In this document: positions 15,435 to 23,646 of the stretch, one piece after another
Layout: every line of letters begins with the position of its first letter
Position numbering within the stretch: position 1 is the stretch's first letter
Assembly: GCA_021819735.1 (NCBI GenBank)
Contig: JAKAFO010000012.1
Span: 1-33,202 of the forward strand
Direction: 5' to 3'
Length of the DNA stretch: 33,202 bases
DNA from: Deltaproteobacteria bacterium
GTDB lineage: Bacteria; Desulfobacterota; Desulfobacteria; Desulfobacterales; Desulfosarcinaceae
The notes under the pieces: model-generated
Told to the model about the DNA's origin: nothing
What the model saw: only the letters and a program-made list of their open reading frames with translations
Databases searched by the model: none
Made by a program: the position numbers and the translations under genes

Positions 15435-16097
15435 TTATCCTTTCAGTGCCGTGAGCGACTCCTTGAATACCTTGAAGAAGAGACCGTAGTCGGCCAACCC
15501 GCGCTGCAGAATCTTGTCGAAGTCGTCCACGTTGCGCAGATTCAATACCATATTCACGCTTTTTTGAAACGCCGTCATTTGGTCCATGGTGCGATAGCGC
15601 GTGGTCAACAGGGTGACGAAGATATGGCGCCGGGTTTCCATGCCCATGCGTTCCAGGTAGATCATGACCGCATTGGCATCGGGATCGCGGGTATCGAAAT
15701 ACTCGTTGAGCAGGATCAGATCATAGTTGTGGTAGCGCATCTTCTTGAGCGCTTCGCGGCTGTTGGGCACTTCGGTGATGTGATACTCCAGGACATCCAG
15801 GGTGGGCTTGAGCTTTTCCCTCACGGTGGAATCCGATTCGCACACCAGGGCGGTTTTGCCCTCCTCCTCGATAAAGTCGAAGGGCTTTTCGGCCGCGTCG
15901 TAGCCGTCACCCTCATCTTCGCTGGGGGCAAACAGATCGTCGAACGAGGCTTCGGGCAGCTCCTGCTTGGGCGCGGGACGGGTCACCGTCACGCGCTCCT
16001 GGCAGTGGGGGCATTTGACCGTGGCCGATTTTCCCGCCGGCAGCTTATCATCGGGTATTTTGATTTTGCCTTCACATTTTTGACAAATGACGTCCAT
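15435..16097 (-). CDS. N-terminal zinc ribbon with C-terminal receiver-like domain lacking the phospho-acceptor
   Basis: A 220-residue protein. Residues 1-35 form a zinc ribbon of the MJ0042/zinc-ribbon-5 type (CQKC near the start, CPHC near residue 29). An acidic low-complexity linker (about 45-80) follows. Residues 80-200 look like a CheY-type receiver: TALVCESDS, then YDLILLNEYF where the phospho-acceptor Asp is replaced by Asn, and VTLLTT where Thr is kept. The usual Lys of the last strand is replaced in NMVLNLRN. It therefore looks like a phosphorylation-independent pseudo-receiver. It follows the two PilT-type ATPase genes on the same strand, so a role in pilus or gliding control is plausible but unproven. 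Confidence 0.8.
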   Translation of the reverse strand: MDVICQKCEGKIKIPDDKLPAGKSATVKCPHCQERVTVTRPAPKQELPEASFDDLFAPSEDEGDGYDAAEKPFDFIEEEGKTALVCESDSTVREKLKPTLDVLEYHITEVPNSREALKKMRYHNYDLILLNEYFDTRDPDANAVMIYLERMGMETRRHIFVTLLTTRYRTMDQMTAFQKSVNMVLNLRNVDDFDKILQRGLADYGLFFKVFKESLTALKG

Positions 16098-16139
16098 GAC
16101 CGATGCGATGCTCCTTGCGTCGTGGGTTTGCCGAACAAC

Positions 16140-17306
16140 CTACATCTTTTTGCCGTACAGGCGATCCAGTTCCAGGTCCCGGATATCGGTGGTTGCCTCG
16201 CCGCGCGCGCTCTTGACCTTGTCGATGCCGCGGCTGGCCACGGCTTTGTGCGACGCATACGCCAGCGCCGTTTCCTGGGTGATCAAGCCCTTCTCGTAGA
16301 GTTCGATGATGTTCTCGTCGAAGGTGGTCATGCCGAAGGGCCGTCCGGCCTGCATCATCTCGTAATAGGTCTTGCCTTCGGACTCGCCGTTCAGAATGGC
16401 CTCTTTGACCCGTAAATTGGTGCGCAACACTTCGAAAGCCGCCACTCGGCCGCCGCCCACCTTGGGCAGCAACCGCTGGCTGACGACCCAGCGGATGGTA
16501 TCGGCCAGGCGGATGCGCACCTGCTTTTGCTCTTCGTTGGTGAACATGCCCAGGATGCGGTTGATGGTCTGGCCGGCATCCACGGTGTGCAGGGTGCTGA
16601 GCACCAGGTGGCCGGTTTCGGCGGCGGTCAGACCGATCTCCACGGTTTCGCGATCGCGCATTTCGCCCACCAGAATCACCTTGGGCGCCTGGCGCAGGGC
16701 GGCCCGCAGGCCATTGGCGAAACTGTCGAAATCCCGCCCCATCTCCCTCTGGTTGAAGGTCGCCTTCTTATGCGGGTGCTGATATTCGATGGGGTCTTCC
16801 AGGGTGACCACGTGCACGGCGCGCCGTTCGTTGATCTCTTCCAGGATGGCGGCCAGGCTGGTGGTTTTACCGGTACCGGTGGCGCCGGTGAAGATCACGA
16901 TGCCGTTAAGCTCCCGGCCCATTTCCGTAAACGACTCGGGCAGCTTCATTTCGCGGATCGTGGGCACCTTGGATTCCAACTGACGCAACACGATGGACAG
17001 GTGGCCCGACTGGGCGAAGATGTTCACGCGAAAGCGGGCCTTGCCGGGCAAGCTGTAGGACAAGTCGCAGGAACCGGTCCGCAGCAGGGTTTCGGTCAGA
17101 CGGCGGTCGGCGTCGATGAGGTTCAAGGCCACGATCTCAGTCTGAAAAGGGGTCAGGCTCTTGATCGCGGGCTTCATCTCCACGGGCAACAGTTCGCCGG
17201 AGCTTTCCACTTGCAGCGGTTTTCCCACGGTCAGGTTGAGATCCGACACATTGCTGTGGGAATCGAGCATGCGGGTCAGCAGGTGCTCTATTTCTTGTTT
17301 CTTCAT
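16140..17306 (-). CDS. PilT/PilU-like type IV pilus retraction ATPase, second copy
   Basis: Hexameric secretion-type ATPase of the GspE/PilT superfamily, 388 residues. After an N-terminal PAS-like region comes Walker A GATGTGKTTSL, the Asp box VVTLEDPIEY, Walker B VILVGEMRD and the His box TGHLVLSTLHT. A C-terminal FEVLRTNLRVKEAI segment matches PilT. The first 40 residues diverge from the other copy (residues 1-50 have SDLNLTVGKPLQV where PilT has SDLHLMAGQPPAL), so this is the PilU-like partner. It is encoded 42 nt after pilT. Retraction motors of this type pull pilin subunits at the inner membrane base, which fits surface motility. GAGGA precedes the ATG. Confidence 0.92.
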   Translation of the reverse strand: MKKQEIEHLLTRMLDSHSNVSDLNLTVGKPLQVESSGELLPVEMKPAIKSLTPFQTEIVALNLIDADRRLTETLLRTGSCDLSYSLPGKARFRVNIFAQSGHLSIVLRQLESKVPTIREMKLPESFTEMGRELNGIVIFTGATGTGKTTSLAAILEEINERRAVHVVTLEDPIEYQHPHKKATFNQREMGRDFDSFANGLRAALRQAPKVILVGEMRDRETVEIGLTAAETGHLVLSTLHTVDAGQTINRILGMFTNEEQKQVRIRLADTIRWVVSQRLLPKVGGGRVAAFEVLRTNLRVKEAILNGESEGKTYYEMMQAGRPFGMTTFDENIIELYEKGLITQETALAYASHKAVASRGIDKVKSARGEATTDIRDLELDRLYGKKM

Positions 17307-17348
17307 CGCGGTCCTCTTACAGATGTCGGCTTGCGCAGCGGCCGTGGG

Positions 17349-18431
17349 TTACGCCTCGGTAAAATCGGCGGGCGGCGCCTTGAGCAGCGGCCGGAAACGG
17401 CCCTTGTCGTTGGACTTGCTATAGGCGTCGTCGGCGCTGATCCGGCCTTTGTTGAACAGCTCCATGATGGCGTCGTCGAGCAGTTGCATGCCGTACTTTT
17501 TTCCAGTCTGGATCGAGGATGGAATCTGATGGGACTTGGATTCGCGGATCAGGTTGCGCACGGCCGGCGTGGCGATCAAGATCTCCAGGGCCGGCACCCG
17601 GCCTTTCTTGTCCACGCGTTTGAACAGGGTTTGGGAGATGATGGCCCGCACGCCGTCGGCCAGGGTGGAACGGATTTGCGCCTGCTCCTGGGCCGGGAAG
17701 ACCTCCACGATGCGGTCCACGGTTTTGGCCGCACTGGTGGTATGCAGCGTCGAGAATACCAGGTGCCCGGTGGAGGCCGCTTCGATGGCCAGACTCATGG
17801 TGGTCTGGTCGCGCATTTCGCCCACCAGGATGATGTCCGGGTCCTCGCGCAGGGCGCCGCGCAAGGCGGCCGCAAAGGATTTGGTATGGATGCCTACTTC
17901 GCGCTGGTTGACCAGGCAGCCCTGGCTTTTGTGCACGAATTCGATGGGGTCTTCGATGGTAATGATGTGATCGGCGCGCGTCCGGTTGGCCTCGTCGATA
18001 ATGGCCGCCAGGGTGGTGGACTTGCCCGAGCCGGTGGGCCCGGTGACGATCACCAGCCCGCGGGGCAACCCGGCCAGCTTGGAAATGACCTGGGGCAGTC
18101 CCAACTGCTCGCAGGTGAGAATGGTGCTGGGGATCTCGCGGAAGACGGCCCCCACGCCGTTTTTCTGCATAAAAAAGTTGGCCCGGTAACGGGCCAGACC
18201 TGGAATTTCGTAACCGAAATCCACATCGCCGGTTTCCTCGAAGGTCTTGATTTTATCTTCGGCAGCGATTTCATAGAGCATGGCCCGCAACTCATCGTTG
18301 TCCAGCACCTTGTACTTGACCCGCTCCACATCGCCATGCACCCGCAGGGCGGGCGGTTGTCCGGCCATTAAATGCAGATCCGATGCACTCTGCTCGTGCA
18401 TGAGTTTAAAAAAGGCATCTATCTTTGCCAT
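17349..18431 (-). CDS. pilT: Type IV pilus retraction ATPase PilT
   Basis: Hexameric ATPase powering pilus retraction, 360 residues. N-terminal SASDLHLMAGQPPALRVHG is diagnostic of PilT. Walker A is GPTGSGKSTTL, the Asp box is IITIEDPIEF, Walker B is IILVGEMRD, and the His box is TGHLVFSTLHT. The C-terminal segment has ALEILIATPAVRNLIRE and the GMQLLDDAIMELF helix that many PilTs use for core contacts. A Shine-Dalgarno AGGAG lies six bases before the ATG. It is followed by the PilU-like gene and preceded by the DivIVA-type gene on the same strand, with 161 nt between. The two motors probably form a retraction pair. Confidence 0.95.
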   Translation of the reverse strand: MAKIDAFFKLMHEQSASDLHLMAGQPPALRVHGDVERVKYKVLDNDELRAMLYEIAAEDKIKTFEETGDVDFGYEIPGLARYRANFFMQKNGVGAVFREIPSTILTCEQLGLPQVISKLAGLPRGLVIVTGPTGSGKSTTLAAIIDEANRTRADHIITIEDPIEFVHKSQGCLVNQREVGIHTKSFAAALRGALREDPDIILVGEMRDQTTMSLAIEAASTGHLVFSTLHTTSAAKTVDRIVEVFPAQEQAQIRSTLADGVRAIISQTLFKRVDKKGRVPALEILIATPAVRNLIRESKSHQIPSSIQTGKKYGMQLLDDAIMELFNKGRISADDAYSKSNDKGRFRPLLKAPPADFTEA

Positions 18432-18592
18432 TCAAGACTCCTGAAGGCGTTGAAGGGTCACGAGGTCTAAAGACGATTGCGCACCGATAGTGTGGCAAAG
18501 ATCGATGAACCTCAGCGGTTATCGCTTCTCCTTAATTATCGGCGCATGGGGCGGCGGGGTTTAACTAAAAATCGGCCATTCCTGGATGGACA

Positions 18593-19108
18593 CTAACTAA
18601 AAGTGCTGGGCGGCTGTTTAAGCACGGTCACTTTGCCGTCGGACTCATCCAGCGCATCCATGGACTCTTTGCCGATCTCCAGGAGCTTGGTGTGTGACTC
18701 GATAATAGACCGAATTTGAACCTCAATCTGCATTCTCTGGCGCTTGAGCTCGGCAATATCCTCGTGCAGTTGGGAAAGACGGTTGTGGGCGCGATTCAGG
18801 ATTTTCTCGGCTTTGACCTCGGCATCGGCAATGATGATTTCGGCTGATTTACGAGCGTTTTCTTTCATCTGCTCCAAAACCTTCTGGGAGTTGAGCATGG
18901 CCCGTTTGAAGGTCTCTTCGCGCTCCTTGTACCCCTGGTTTTCCAACTTGAGCCGGCGCAGGTCTTCCTTGAGGCTCTTGTTTTCGGCGTGCATGGCGGC
19001 CAGACTCTCGGAAACCTGTTCGAGAAATCGATCCACCTCACGGATATCGAAGCCCCGGAAACGAATCTTGAACTGTTGCTGTTGTATATCCAGGGGGGTA
19101 AGACTCAT
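18593..19108 (-). CDS. DivIVA-domain coiled-coil protein
   Basis: A 171-residue cytosolic, membrane-curvature-binding type protein. It opens with MSLTPLDIQQQQF and the DivIVA signature FKIRFRGFDIREVDRFLEQV (residues 13-32). A long continuous coiled coil follows from about residue 35 to 150 with heptad-rich Glu/Lys/Leu. DivIVA proteins mark division sites or poles in Gram-positives; shorter DivIVA-domain proteins also occur widely in Desulfobacterota beside yggT, as here (26 nt away). A polar role would be consistent with the neighbouring type IV pilus motors, but this is inference. GAGGATACC precedes the ATG. Confidence 0.9.
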   Translation of the reverse strand: MSLTPLDIQQQQFKIRFRGFDIREVDRFLEQVSESLAAMHAENKSLKEDLRRLKLENQGYKEREETFKRAMLNSQKVLEQMKENARKSAEIIIADAEVKAEKILNRAHNRLSQLHEDIAELKRQRMQIEVQIRSIIESHTKLLEIGKESMDALDESDGKVTVLKQPPSTFS

Positions 19109-19133
19109 GAAGGTATCCTCGCTTCGAGATAGA

Positions 19134-19439
19134 CTATGGCCTCAAAAAGGAGGCCCCTAAATGATCCAGACTGGGCACTATCCAGCCGTTGAGAAAAATG
19201 ATGGCCAAAATCAGCACCATGGGTGTAAAATCGATTCCACCGAAGTAGAGCGGCAGGCGCGCGCGCATCTTGGCCAGAACCGGTTCGGTGACATTATGGA
19301 TGAACCGCACAATGGGGTTGTAAGGATCGGGGTTGACCCAGGACAAAACCGCCCGGGCCACAATCAGCCACATATAAATGGTCAAGACCATGTTGAGGAT
19401 CTGTGCGAGGGCCCTGATGAAATATCCTATGAATGGCAT
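19134..19439 (-). CDS. YggT-family small membrane protein
   Basis: A 101-residue integral membrane protein with two hydrophobic segments, residues about 5-30 and 70-92. The YggT signature is visible: a basic/hydrophobic start, then ARAVLSWVNPDPYNPIVRFIHNVTEPVLAKMRARLP and a C-terminal FTPMVLILAIIFL. The family contributes to cell shape or osmotic tolerance by poorly known means and is often beside divIVA or proC-related genes. The same order yggT-divIVA on the minus strand supports the call, with 25 nt between them, so the pair is likely one transcript. The ATG at 19439 has a GGAACG element upstream. Confidence 0.9.
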   Translation of the reverse strand: MPFIGYFIRALAQILNMVLTIYMWLIVARAVLSWVNPDPYNPIVRFIHNVTEPVLAKMRARLPLYFGGIDFTPMVLILAIIFLNGWIVPSLDHLGASFLRP

Positions 19440-19656
19440 CGTTACGTTCCTATTCCCAGAACATGTAAAAGGGTAGATGGAGCGTCCCCTGTATGCAGCT
19501 AATCCGCCCGCGGGACCGCGGTCGACAAGCGCGCCGAGCGCTTCGATTGGGCCGTGCCGTCACGCGTTTCCATCGGCGGATAGGTCCGATCGGTGCCCAA
19601 GATAAAGCCAACGCGCTGAATAAGTCAAGGTTTTTCGAGGGGTTCGGAGGTCACCC

Positions 19657-20088
19657 ATGGATTCGCCCGTCAACCGTCCCGACCACTATTGCGGCTTAAG
19701 ATCCTTATCCGACCAGGCTTTCCCCAAGCGCTGCCCGCGCTGCGGCCGGCACTTCGCCACGGCCGCGGAGTTTATCCGCTACACCCAAACAGTGAGGACC
19801 GGGGAGAGCGGTTTGAAAAGCGTACGGGATGAATCCGATCGGCCCATGGTGGAACTTTTTCGCAATTGTCCCTGCGGTTCAACGCTCATGGACCGCTTCG
19901 ACGATCGCCGCGATCTGAGCGAACCGGGCCTGAGACGCCGCAAACTGTTCGGTCAGTTATTGCAAATGCTTGAAAACAGGGGGATGACTGCCGAACTGGC
20001 CCGGGTCGAGCTTCTCAAGCTGATGCGCGGAGAACCCAGCACCATGTTGGCAGGCTTGGGTATTGAAGCCGGGGATCTGCAACCATAG
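19657..20088 (+). CDS. Hypothetical protein with two cysteine-pair motifs
   Basis: A 143-residue protein of unknown function. Cysteine pairs CPRCG (around residue 26) and NCPCG (around residue 71) could form a zinc site, followed by a basic helical C-terminal half (ELARVELLKLMRGEPS). A strong GGAGGT lies just before the ATG, so the start is well placed. It faces the exported protein gene at 20098 head-on; only 9 nt separate the two 3' ends and no terminator hairpin is evident between them. I do not recognise a family, and no function is proposed. Confidence 0.65.
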   Translation: MDSPVNRPDHYCGLRSLSDQAFPKRCPRCGRHFATAAEFIRYTQTVRTGESGLKSVRDESDRPMVELFRNCPCGSTLMDRFDDRRDLSEPGLRRRKLFGQLLQMLENRGMTAELARVELLKLMRGEPSTMLAGLGIEAGDLQP

Positions 20089-20097
20089 AACAACGAC

Positions 20098-21336
20098 CTA
20101 AGAGAGCGGCTGCCGTTTGGGGCCGCCCTGCTGAAGCGCTACCCAGAAAGTGGGACTCAAAGGGGTCTGCTTGCCCAGGCTATACTTGACATACTCTCGC
20201 ATCAGGACGGATACCAACTGGTTCTTGTCCATGAGCATCACATATTCCTTGGCATCCAGCTCTTGAATGAGCTTTTTCTTGCCCAGGGATTCATCCTGCC
20301 GGGCTTTCTGCAACACGTACTGGGTGACATCCATGGTTTTCTGTCGCAGCAGGGCCTCATCGGTCTCTTCCAGGGCCGCATAGACCCGCTCCAGGTCCGC
20401 CGGATCGGGCATGCGACGGGACTCCATCATGGCCTTGAACTGATCGGCATAACGCAACAAACCCCGGCGGATATGGTGGGTGTCCACGACGTTGAGGCCG
20501 GCCCATCCGGCCCCGAGCCACTGGAAGGCCCCCACCCGCACGATGCCCGGGCGGGCGTCATCCTCTAAATAACAGCAGACGGAAAAGAAGTTGTAGATTT
20601 TGGATTTGACCCATCCCAGGCCGGCTTTGTCCAGCCCCACCTCCTGGGTGTAAAGGTAGTTCCAATCCTGATCGTTGCCGACGATGAATCCCTTGCGCCC
20701 GACTTCCGAGGGAGCGGGCTGGAAAGACATGGACAGGACGATCCGGCTGGTTCCCCGGCGCTGGACGATAAAAGCCCGCCGCAGGTCATACGCATAGTGG
20801 GCACCGGTATGCAGGTCCGGAGAAATGAACTCGCGCACCACGCCCCGGGTAATCGTCGGGTCGGAGCCGCTTTCCAGGGACTTCCACATATCCGGCAGCA
20901 CCTGGCCGTTGCCGGCCACCTCTTTCCAAAAAGAGTAGTTGACCGAAGAAGGATTGATGGCGCCTTCGGGAATACGCCGGTTGTAAGCGTAGCGGATGAT
21001 GTCGGCCAAGGGCCGCTTGAGTTCGTAGACGACACCCGAACCGCGGATCTCATGACGGTCCTGAACCGCTTGGATGCCGGTCCGCGGCGTATTCTGCACA
21101 AAGGCCACCAGGGCATCGACCGGTTGCGGATCGATCTGCCGGCGATTGTTATCGGTGCAAAAGGCCACGAGCTGATCCAGGGCCTTTTCGAGATCATCGG
21201 AAATGAGCGGTGGTTCGGTGGCCGCCTGTAGCGGCGCCGCGAGCAACATGAGTGCCAGAACCAGGAGGCTCAACGGCTTACGACAAAAAAGCGCCCCGAT
21301 GGCGCGGCCTGAAGCAATGGAGATAATCATTGGCAT
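20098..21336 (-). CDS. Exported protein of unknown function
   Basis: A 412-residue protein with a clear N-terminal signal peptide: a basic stretch, then the hydrophobic core SLLVLALMLLAAPLQA, with cleavage likely near AQAA-T around residue 39. The mature part is mixed alpha/beta, with one cysteine pair (FSVCCYLEDD) and no recognised catalytic motif. The segment ELKRPLADIIRYAYNRRIPEGAINPSSVNYS looks conserved in style, but I do not recognise the family. It is convergent with the cysteine-motif gene and divergent from proC. The first ATG at 21336 has no clear Shine-Dalgarno sequence; a second ATG two codons later is equally possible. Confidence 0.6.
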   Translation of the reverse strand: MPMIISIASGRAIGALFCRKPLSLLVLALMLLAAPLQAATEPPLISDDLEKALDQLVAFCTDNNRRQIDPQPVDALVAFVQNTPRTGIQAVQDRHEIRGSGVVYELKRPLADIIRYAYNRRIPEGAINPSSVNYSFWKEVAGNGQVLPDMWKSLESGSDPTITRGVVREFISPDLHTGAHYAYDLRRAFIVQRRGTSRIVLSMSFQPAPSEVGRKGFIVGNDQDWNYLYTQEVGLDKAGLGWVKSKIYNFFSVCCYLEDDARPGIVRVGAFQWLGAGWAGLNVVDTHHIRRGLLRYADQFKAMMESRRMPDPADLERVYAALEETDEALLRQKTMDVTQYVLQKARQDESLGKKKLIQELDAKEYVMLMDKNQLVSVLMREYVKYSLGKQTPLSPTFWVALQQGGPKRQPLS

Positions 21337-21476
21337 ATGCGGTCAGCTTGCTGCGGTGGAGACAAAACCGCTTCTGAGATTTTTCGGTTTTCCCGAATTC
21401 AGCGCATCACTTAACCCTGAAAAAGAGCTTGGGTCAATAGCAATTCCGGCGGCACCCATCGCTCATTGCATTTGAC

Positions 21477-21505
21477 TTGACCCGCCCGCACCGAATCTTT
21501 AAAGT
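21477..21505 (+). promoter_or_regulatory. Candidate sigma-70-type promoter for proC
   Basis: TTGACC at 21477-21482 and TAAAGT at 21500-21505 are separated by 17 bp. They resemble the -35 and -10 consensus (five and four of six positions), about 80 nt upstream of the proC start, in an otherwise gene-free stretch between divergent genes. No experimental support, so this is a pattern match. Confidence 0.35.
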
Positions 21506-21586
21506 GGCGCTTGGCTTGCGCCCGCAATAAACGCCTTGTAATTCGCACCATAACAAAAAAGACCATAGATGCAATGGAGCAATGGT

Positions 21587-22426
21587 ATGGCCCTGGAAAA
21601 CATGACCATCGGATTTATCGGCGCGGGGAACATGGCCGAAGCGCTCATCGGCGCCGTGCTGGACGCCGGCCTCTGCCCTCCGAACCGGGTAATTTGCGCG
21701 GACGTGCGCGCCGAACGGCTGCGGGAGCTGGCGCAGCGCTTCGGTCTGCGGACCTGCGCGGACAACCTCGAGGCGATTCGCCAAGCCGACGTGGTGCTCT
21801 ACGCCGTCAAGCCCCAGAGCATGGCGGCGGTGCTCCAGGAGACGGCCAAGGGCCTGGACAGCTCCAAAGTGATCATCTCCATCGCCGCCGGCGTGCCCCT
21901 ATCCACTCTATCCGCTTACGCGCCCCAGCCGCTGCGGATCGTACGCGCCATGCCCAATGTGTGCGTGGCGGTCAAGGCCGGGGCCACGGCCATCGTGGGC
22001 GGACCGCATGCCCGCAAGGAAGATTTGGCGCTGGCCGCAACCATTTTCAACGCCGTGGGACGTTGCATCGTGTTGAGCGCCGAGCACCTGCTCGACGGCG
22101 TCACCGGATTGAGCGGCAGCGGGCCGGCCTATGTCTTCATGGTCATCGAGGCTTTGGCCGACGGTGGGGTCAAGGCCGGACTGACCCGCGCCGAGGCGCT
22201 GCTGCTGGCGTCCCAGACGGTCATGGGCGCGGCGCGCATGCAATTGGAAACCGGCACCCATCCGGCCCAACTCAAGGATATGGTCACCTCCCCGGCCGGA
22301 ACCACCATCGCGGCCCTGCATGCTTTGGAAAAAGGCGGCCTGCGGGCCTTGCTCATCGATGCGGTGGAGGCCGCCACCGAACGTGCCCGGCAGTTGGGGG
22401 CCATGGCCGGCAAGGCGGACAAGTAA
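21587..22426 (+). CDS. proC: Pyrroline-5-carboxylate reductase
   Basis: Reduces pyrroline-5-carboxylate to L-proline with NAD(P)H, the last step of proline synthesis, in the cytosol. About 279 residues. The Rossmann motif is IGFIGAGNMAEAL at the N-terminus, then VILYAVKP-like VVLYAVKPQSM, IVRAMPNVCVAV with the conserved proline and asparagine, and the C-terminal signature LSGSGPAYVFMVIEALADGGVKAGL and DMVTSPAGTT. The ATG at 21587 is preferred over an upstream ATG at 21569 because GGAG is seven bases upstream and the fold begins directly after it. Six nt separate it from the next gene, indicating cotranscription. Confidence 0.95.
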   Translation: MALENMTIGFIGAGNMAEALIGAVLDAGLCPPNRVICADVRAERLRELAQRFGLRTCADNLEAIRQADVVLYAVKPQSMAAVLQETAKGLDSSKVIISIAAGVPLSTLSAYAPQPLRIVRAMPNVCVAVKAGATAIVGGPHARKEDLALAATIFNAVGRCIVLSAEHLLDGVTGLSGSGPAYVFMVIEALADGGVKAGLTRAEALLLASQTVMGAARMQLETGTHPAQLKDMVTSPAGTTIAALHALEKGGLRALLIDAVEAATERARQLGAMAGKADK

Positions 22427-22432
22427 AATCGC

Positions 22433-22894
22433 ATGAGGGCCAGCCTGTCCGCCAACTGGATCGAACGCGGCGCCCGGCTTTTGCTGGGGATGGTCTTCCT
22501 CTACGCCGCGGCGGGCAAAATCGTCGATCCGGCCGACTTTGCCCAGGCCATCGCCAATTACCAAATATTGCCCTCGGCCTGGATCAATCTCACGGCCCTG
22601 TTTTTGCCATGGCTGGAGCTGGTGTGCGGTCTGGGCCTGGTGACCGGCGTTTGCAAGTACGCCAGCACCCTGCTGGTCACCCTCATGCTCGTGGCGTTCA
22701 CCGCGGCCCTGGCCTATGCCGCCTATCGCGGCCTGGATATCCACTGCGGCTGCTTTTCAACCGATGGGGGCGCAACGCCCCGCCTTTGGCTGGATCTTGC
22801 CCGGGACCTGATTTTGTTGAGCCTGGCGGCAATGGTGCTTTACCAGATCCGCCGATCGGAACCTTTGCCGCGCCCGGATAATGAGGGGCGCTGA
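22433..22894 (+). CDS. MauE/DoxX-like membrane protein
   Basis: A 153-residue integral membrane protein with about four spans. N-terminal ARLLLGMVFLYAAAGKI matches DoxX/MauE-type openings (a G-x-x-F-x-x-A-x-x-K pattern). CGCFS (C105, C107) lies in an exposed loop after the third span, a feature of MauE-like proteins, which may pass reducing power or assist periplasmic disulfide handling. The stop lies 39 nt before a CcdA-type gene, which moves electrons across the membrane, and the next gene encodes an exported thioredoxin, so the three look like a redox unit. An upstream proC at 6 nt shares the transcript. Confidence 0.8.
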   Translation: MRASLSANWIERGARLLLGMVFLYAAAGKIVDPADFAQAIANYQILPSAWINLTALFLPWLELVCGLGLVTGVCKYASTLLVTLMLVAFTAALAYAAYRGLDIHCGCFSTDGGATPRLWLDLARDLILLSLAAMVLYQIRRSEPLPRPDNEGR

Positions 22895-22933
22895 ACCGCA
22901 CCACCCAGATTGGTGCGCGAGACGGACACACTC

Positions 22934-23638
22934 ATGTTTGAAGAAGTGGAATACGGCGCGGCTTTGATCGCAGGGTTACTTTCATTCTTTTCGCCTTGTA
23001 TCCTGCCCCTGGTGCCATCTTATTTTTGTTTCATCACCGGCATCTCCATCGAGGACTTGCGCCAGCCGGCCGATGCGGCCATGCGGCGCAAGATCGTTTG
23101 GAGCACCCTGGCCTTTGTGCTGGGTTTTTCCCTGGTGTTCATTCTGATGGGGGCTTCGGCCGCCTATTTCAGCACCCTGCTCCAGGGGGCCAAGGCCTAT
23201 ATCCGGGTGATCGGCGGACTCTTTGTATTGGTTTTGGGATTGCATTTGCTGGGCGTATTGCGCATCCGCGCCCTGGACGTGGAAAAACGCATTCACCTGA
23301 ACCGCAAGCCCGTACACTTTCTGGGTGCCTTTGTCATCGGAATGGCGTTTGGGGCCGGATGGAGCCCATGCATCGGCCCGCTGCTGGGATCGATCTTGAT
23401 TTTGGCCGGCAACCAGGATACGGTCCGCGACGGTATTTGGCTGCTTTCGCTCTACTCGGCCGGCGTGGCCCTCCCGTTCATGGTTCTGTCTGTGGCCATC
23501 CATTTTTTGATCGGCTTCGTGCGCAAAGCAGGCAAAGCCATTCGCCTGATCAATATGGGCGCCGGCATTTTGCTGGTCATCACCGGCCTCTTGCTGATTA
23601 CGGACAAAATGCGTCTGTTGAGCATTTTCTCCTTTTAA
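22934..23638 (+). CDS. CcdA/DsbD-like cytochrome c biogenesis transmembrane protein
   Basis: A 234-residue membrane protein with six predicted spans that moves electrons from cytosolic thioredoxin to periplasmic thiol partners. The two redox cysteines are in FFSPCILPLVPSY (C22) and GWSPCIGPLLGS (C146), the CcdA/DsbD-beta pattern. The ATG at 22934 is preferred; an upstream in-frame TTG at 22910 would add eight residues without a Shine-Dalgarno sequence. It is followed after eight nt by the exported thioredoxin gene and preceded by the MauE-like gene. The arrangement argues for reduction of periplasmic disulfides, for example in heme or metalloprotein assembly. Confidence 0.88.
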   Translation: MFEEVEYGAALIAGLLSFFSPCILPLVPSYFCFITGISIEDLRQPADAAMRRKIVWSTLAFVLGFSLVFILMGASAAYFSTLLQGAKAYIRVIGGLFVLVLGLHLLGVLRIRALDVEKRIHLNRKPVHFLGAFVIGMAFGAGWSPCIGPLLGSILILAGNQDTVRDGIWLLSLYSAGVALPFMVLSVAIHFLIGFVRKAGKAIRLINMGAGILLVITGLLLITDKMRLLSIFSF

Positions 23639-23646
23639 GGAACACC

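Noticed and set aside
16527-18371. A 614-codon plus-strand open frame antisense to pilT and the PilU-like gene
   Set aside because: Its residue composition is Gly/His/Gln/Asp rich with no recognisable motif, and it lies exactly opposite two clearly real ATPase genes; a by-product of high GC third positions.
21511-22881. A 456-codon plus-strand frame overlapping proC and the MauE-like gene
   Set aside because: Arg/Gly/His-rich composition, no motif, out of frame with two real genes.
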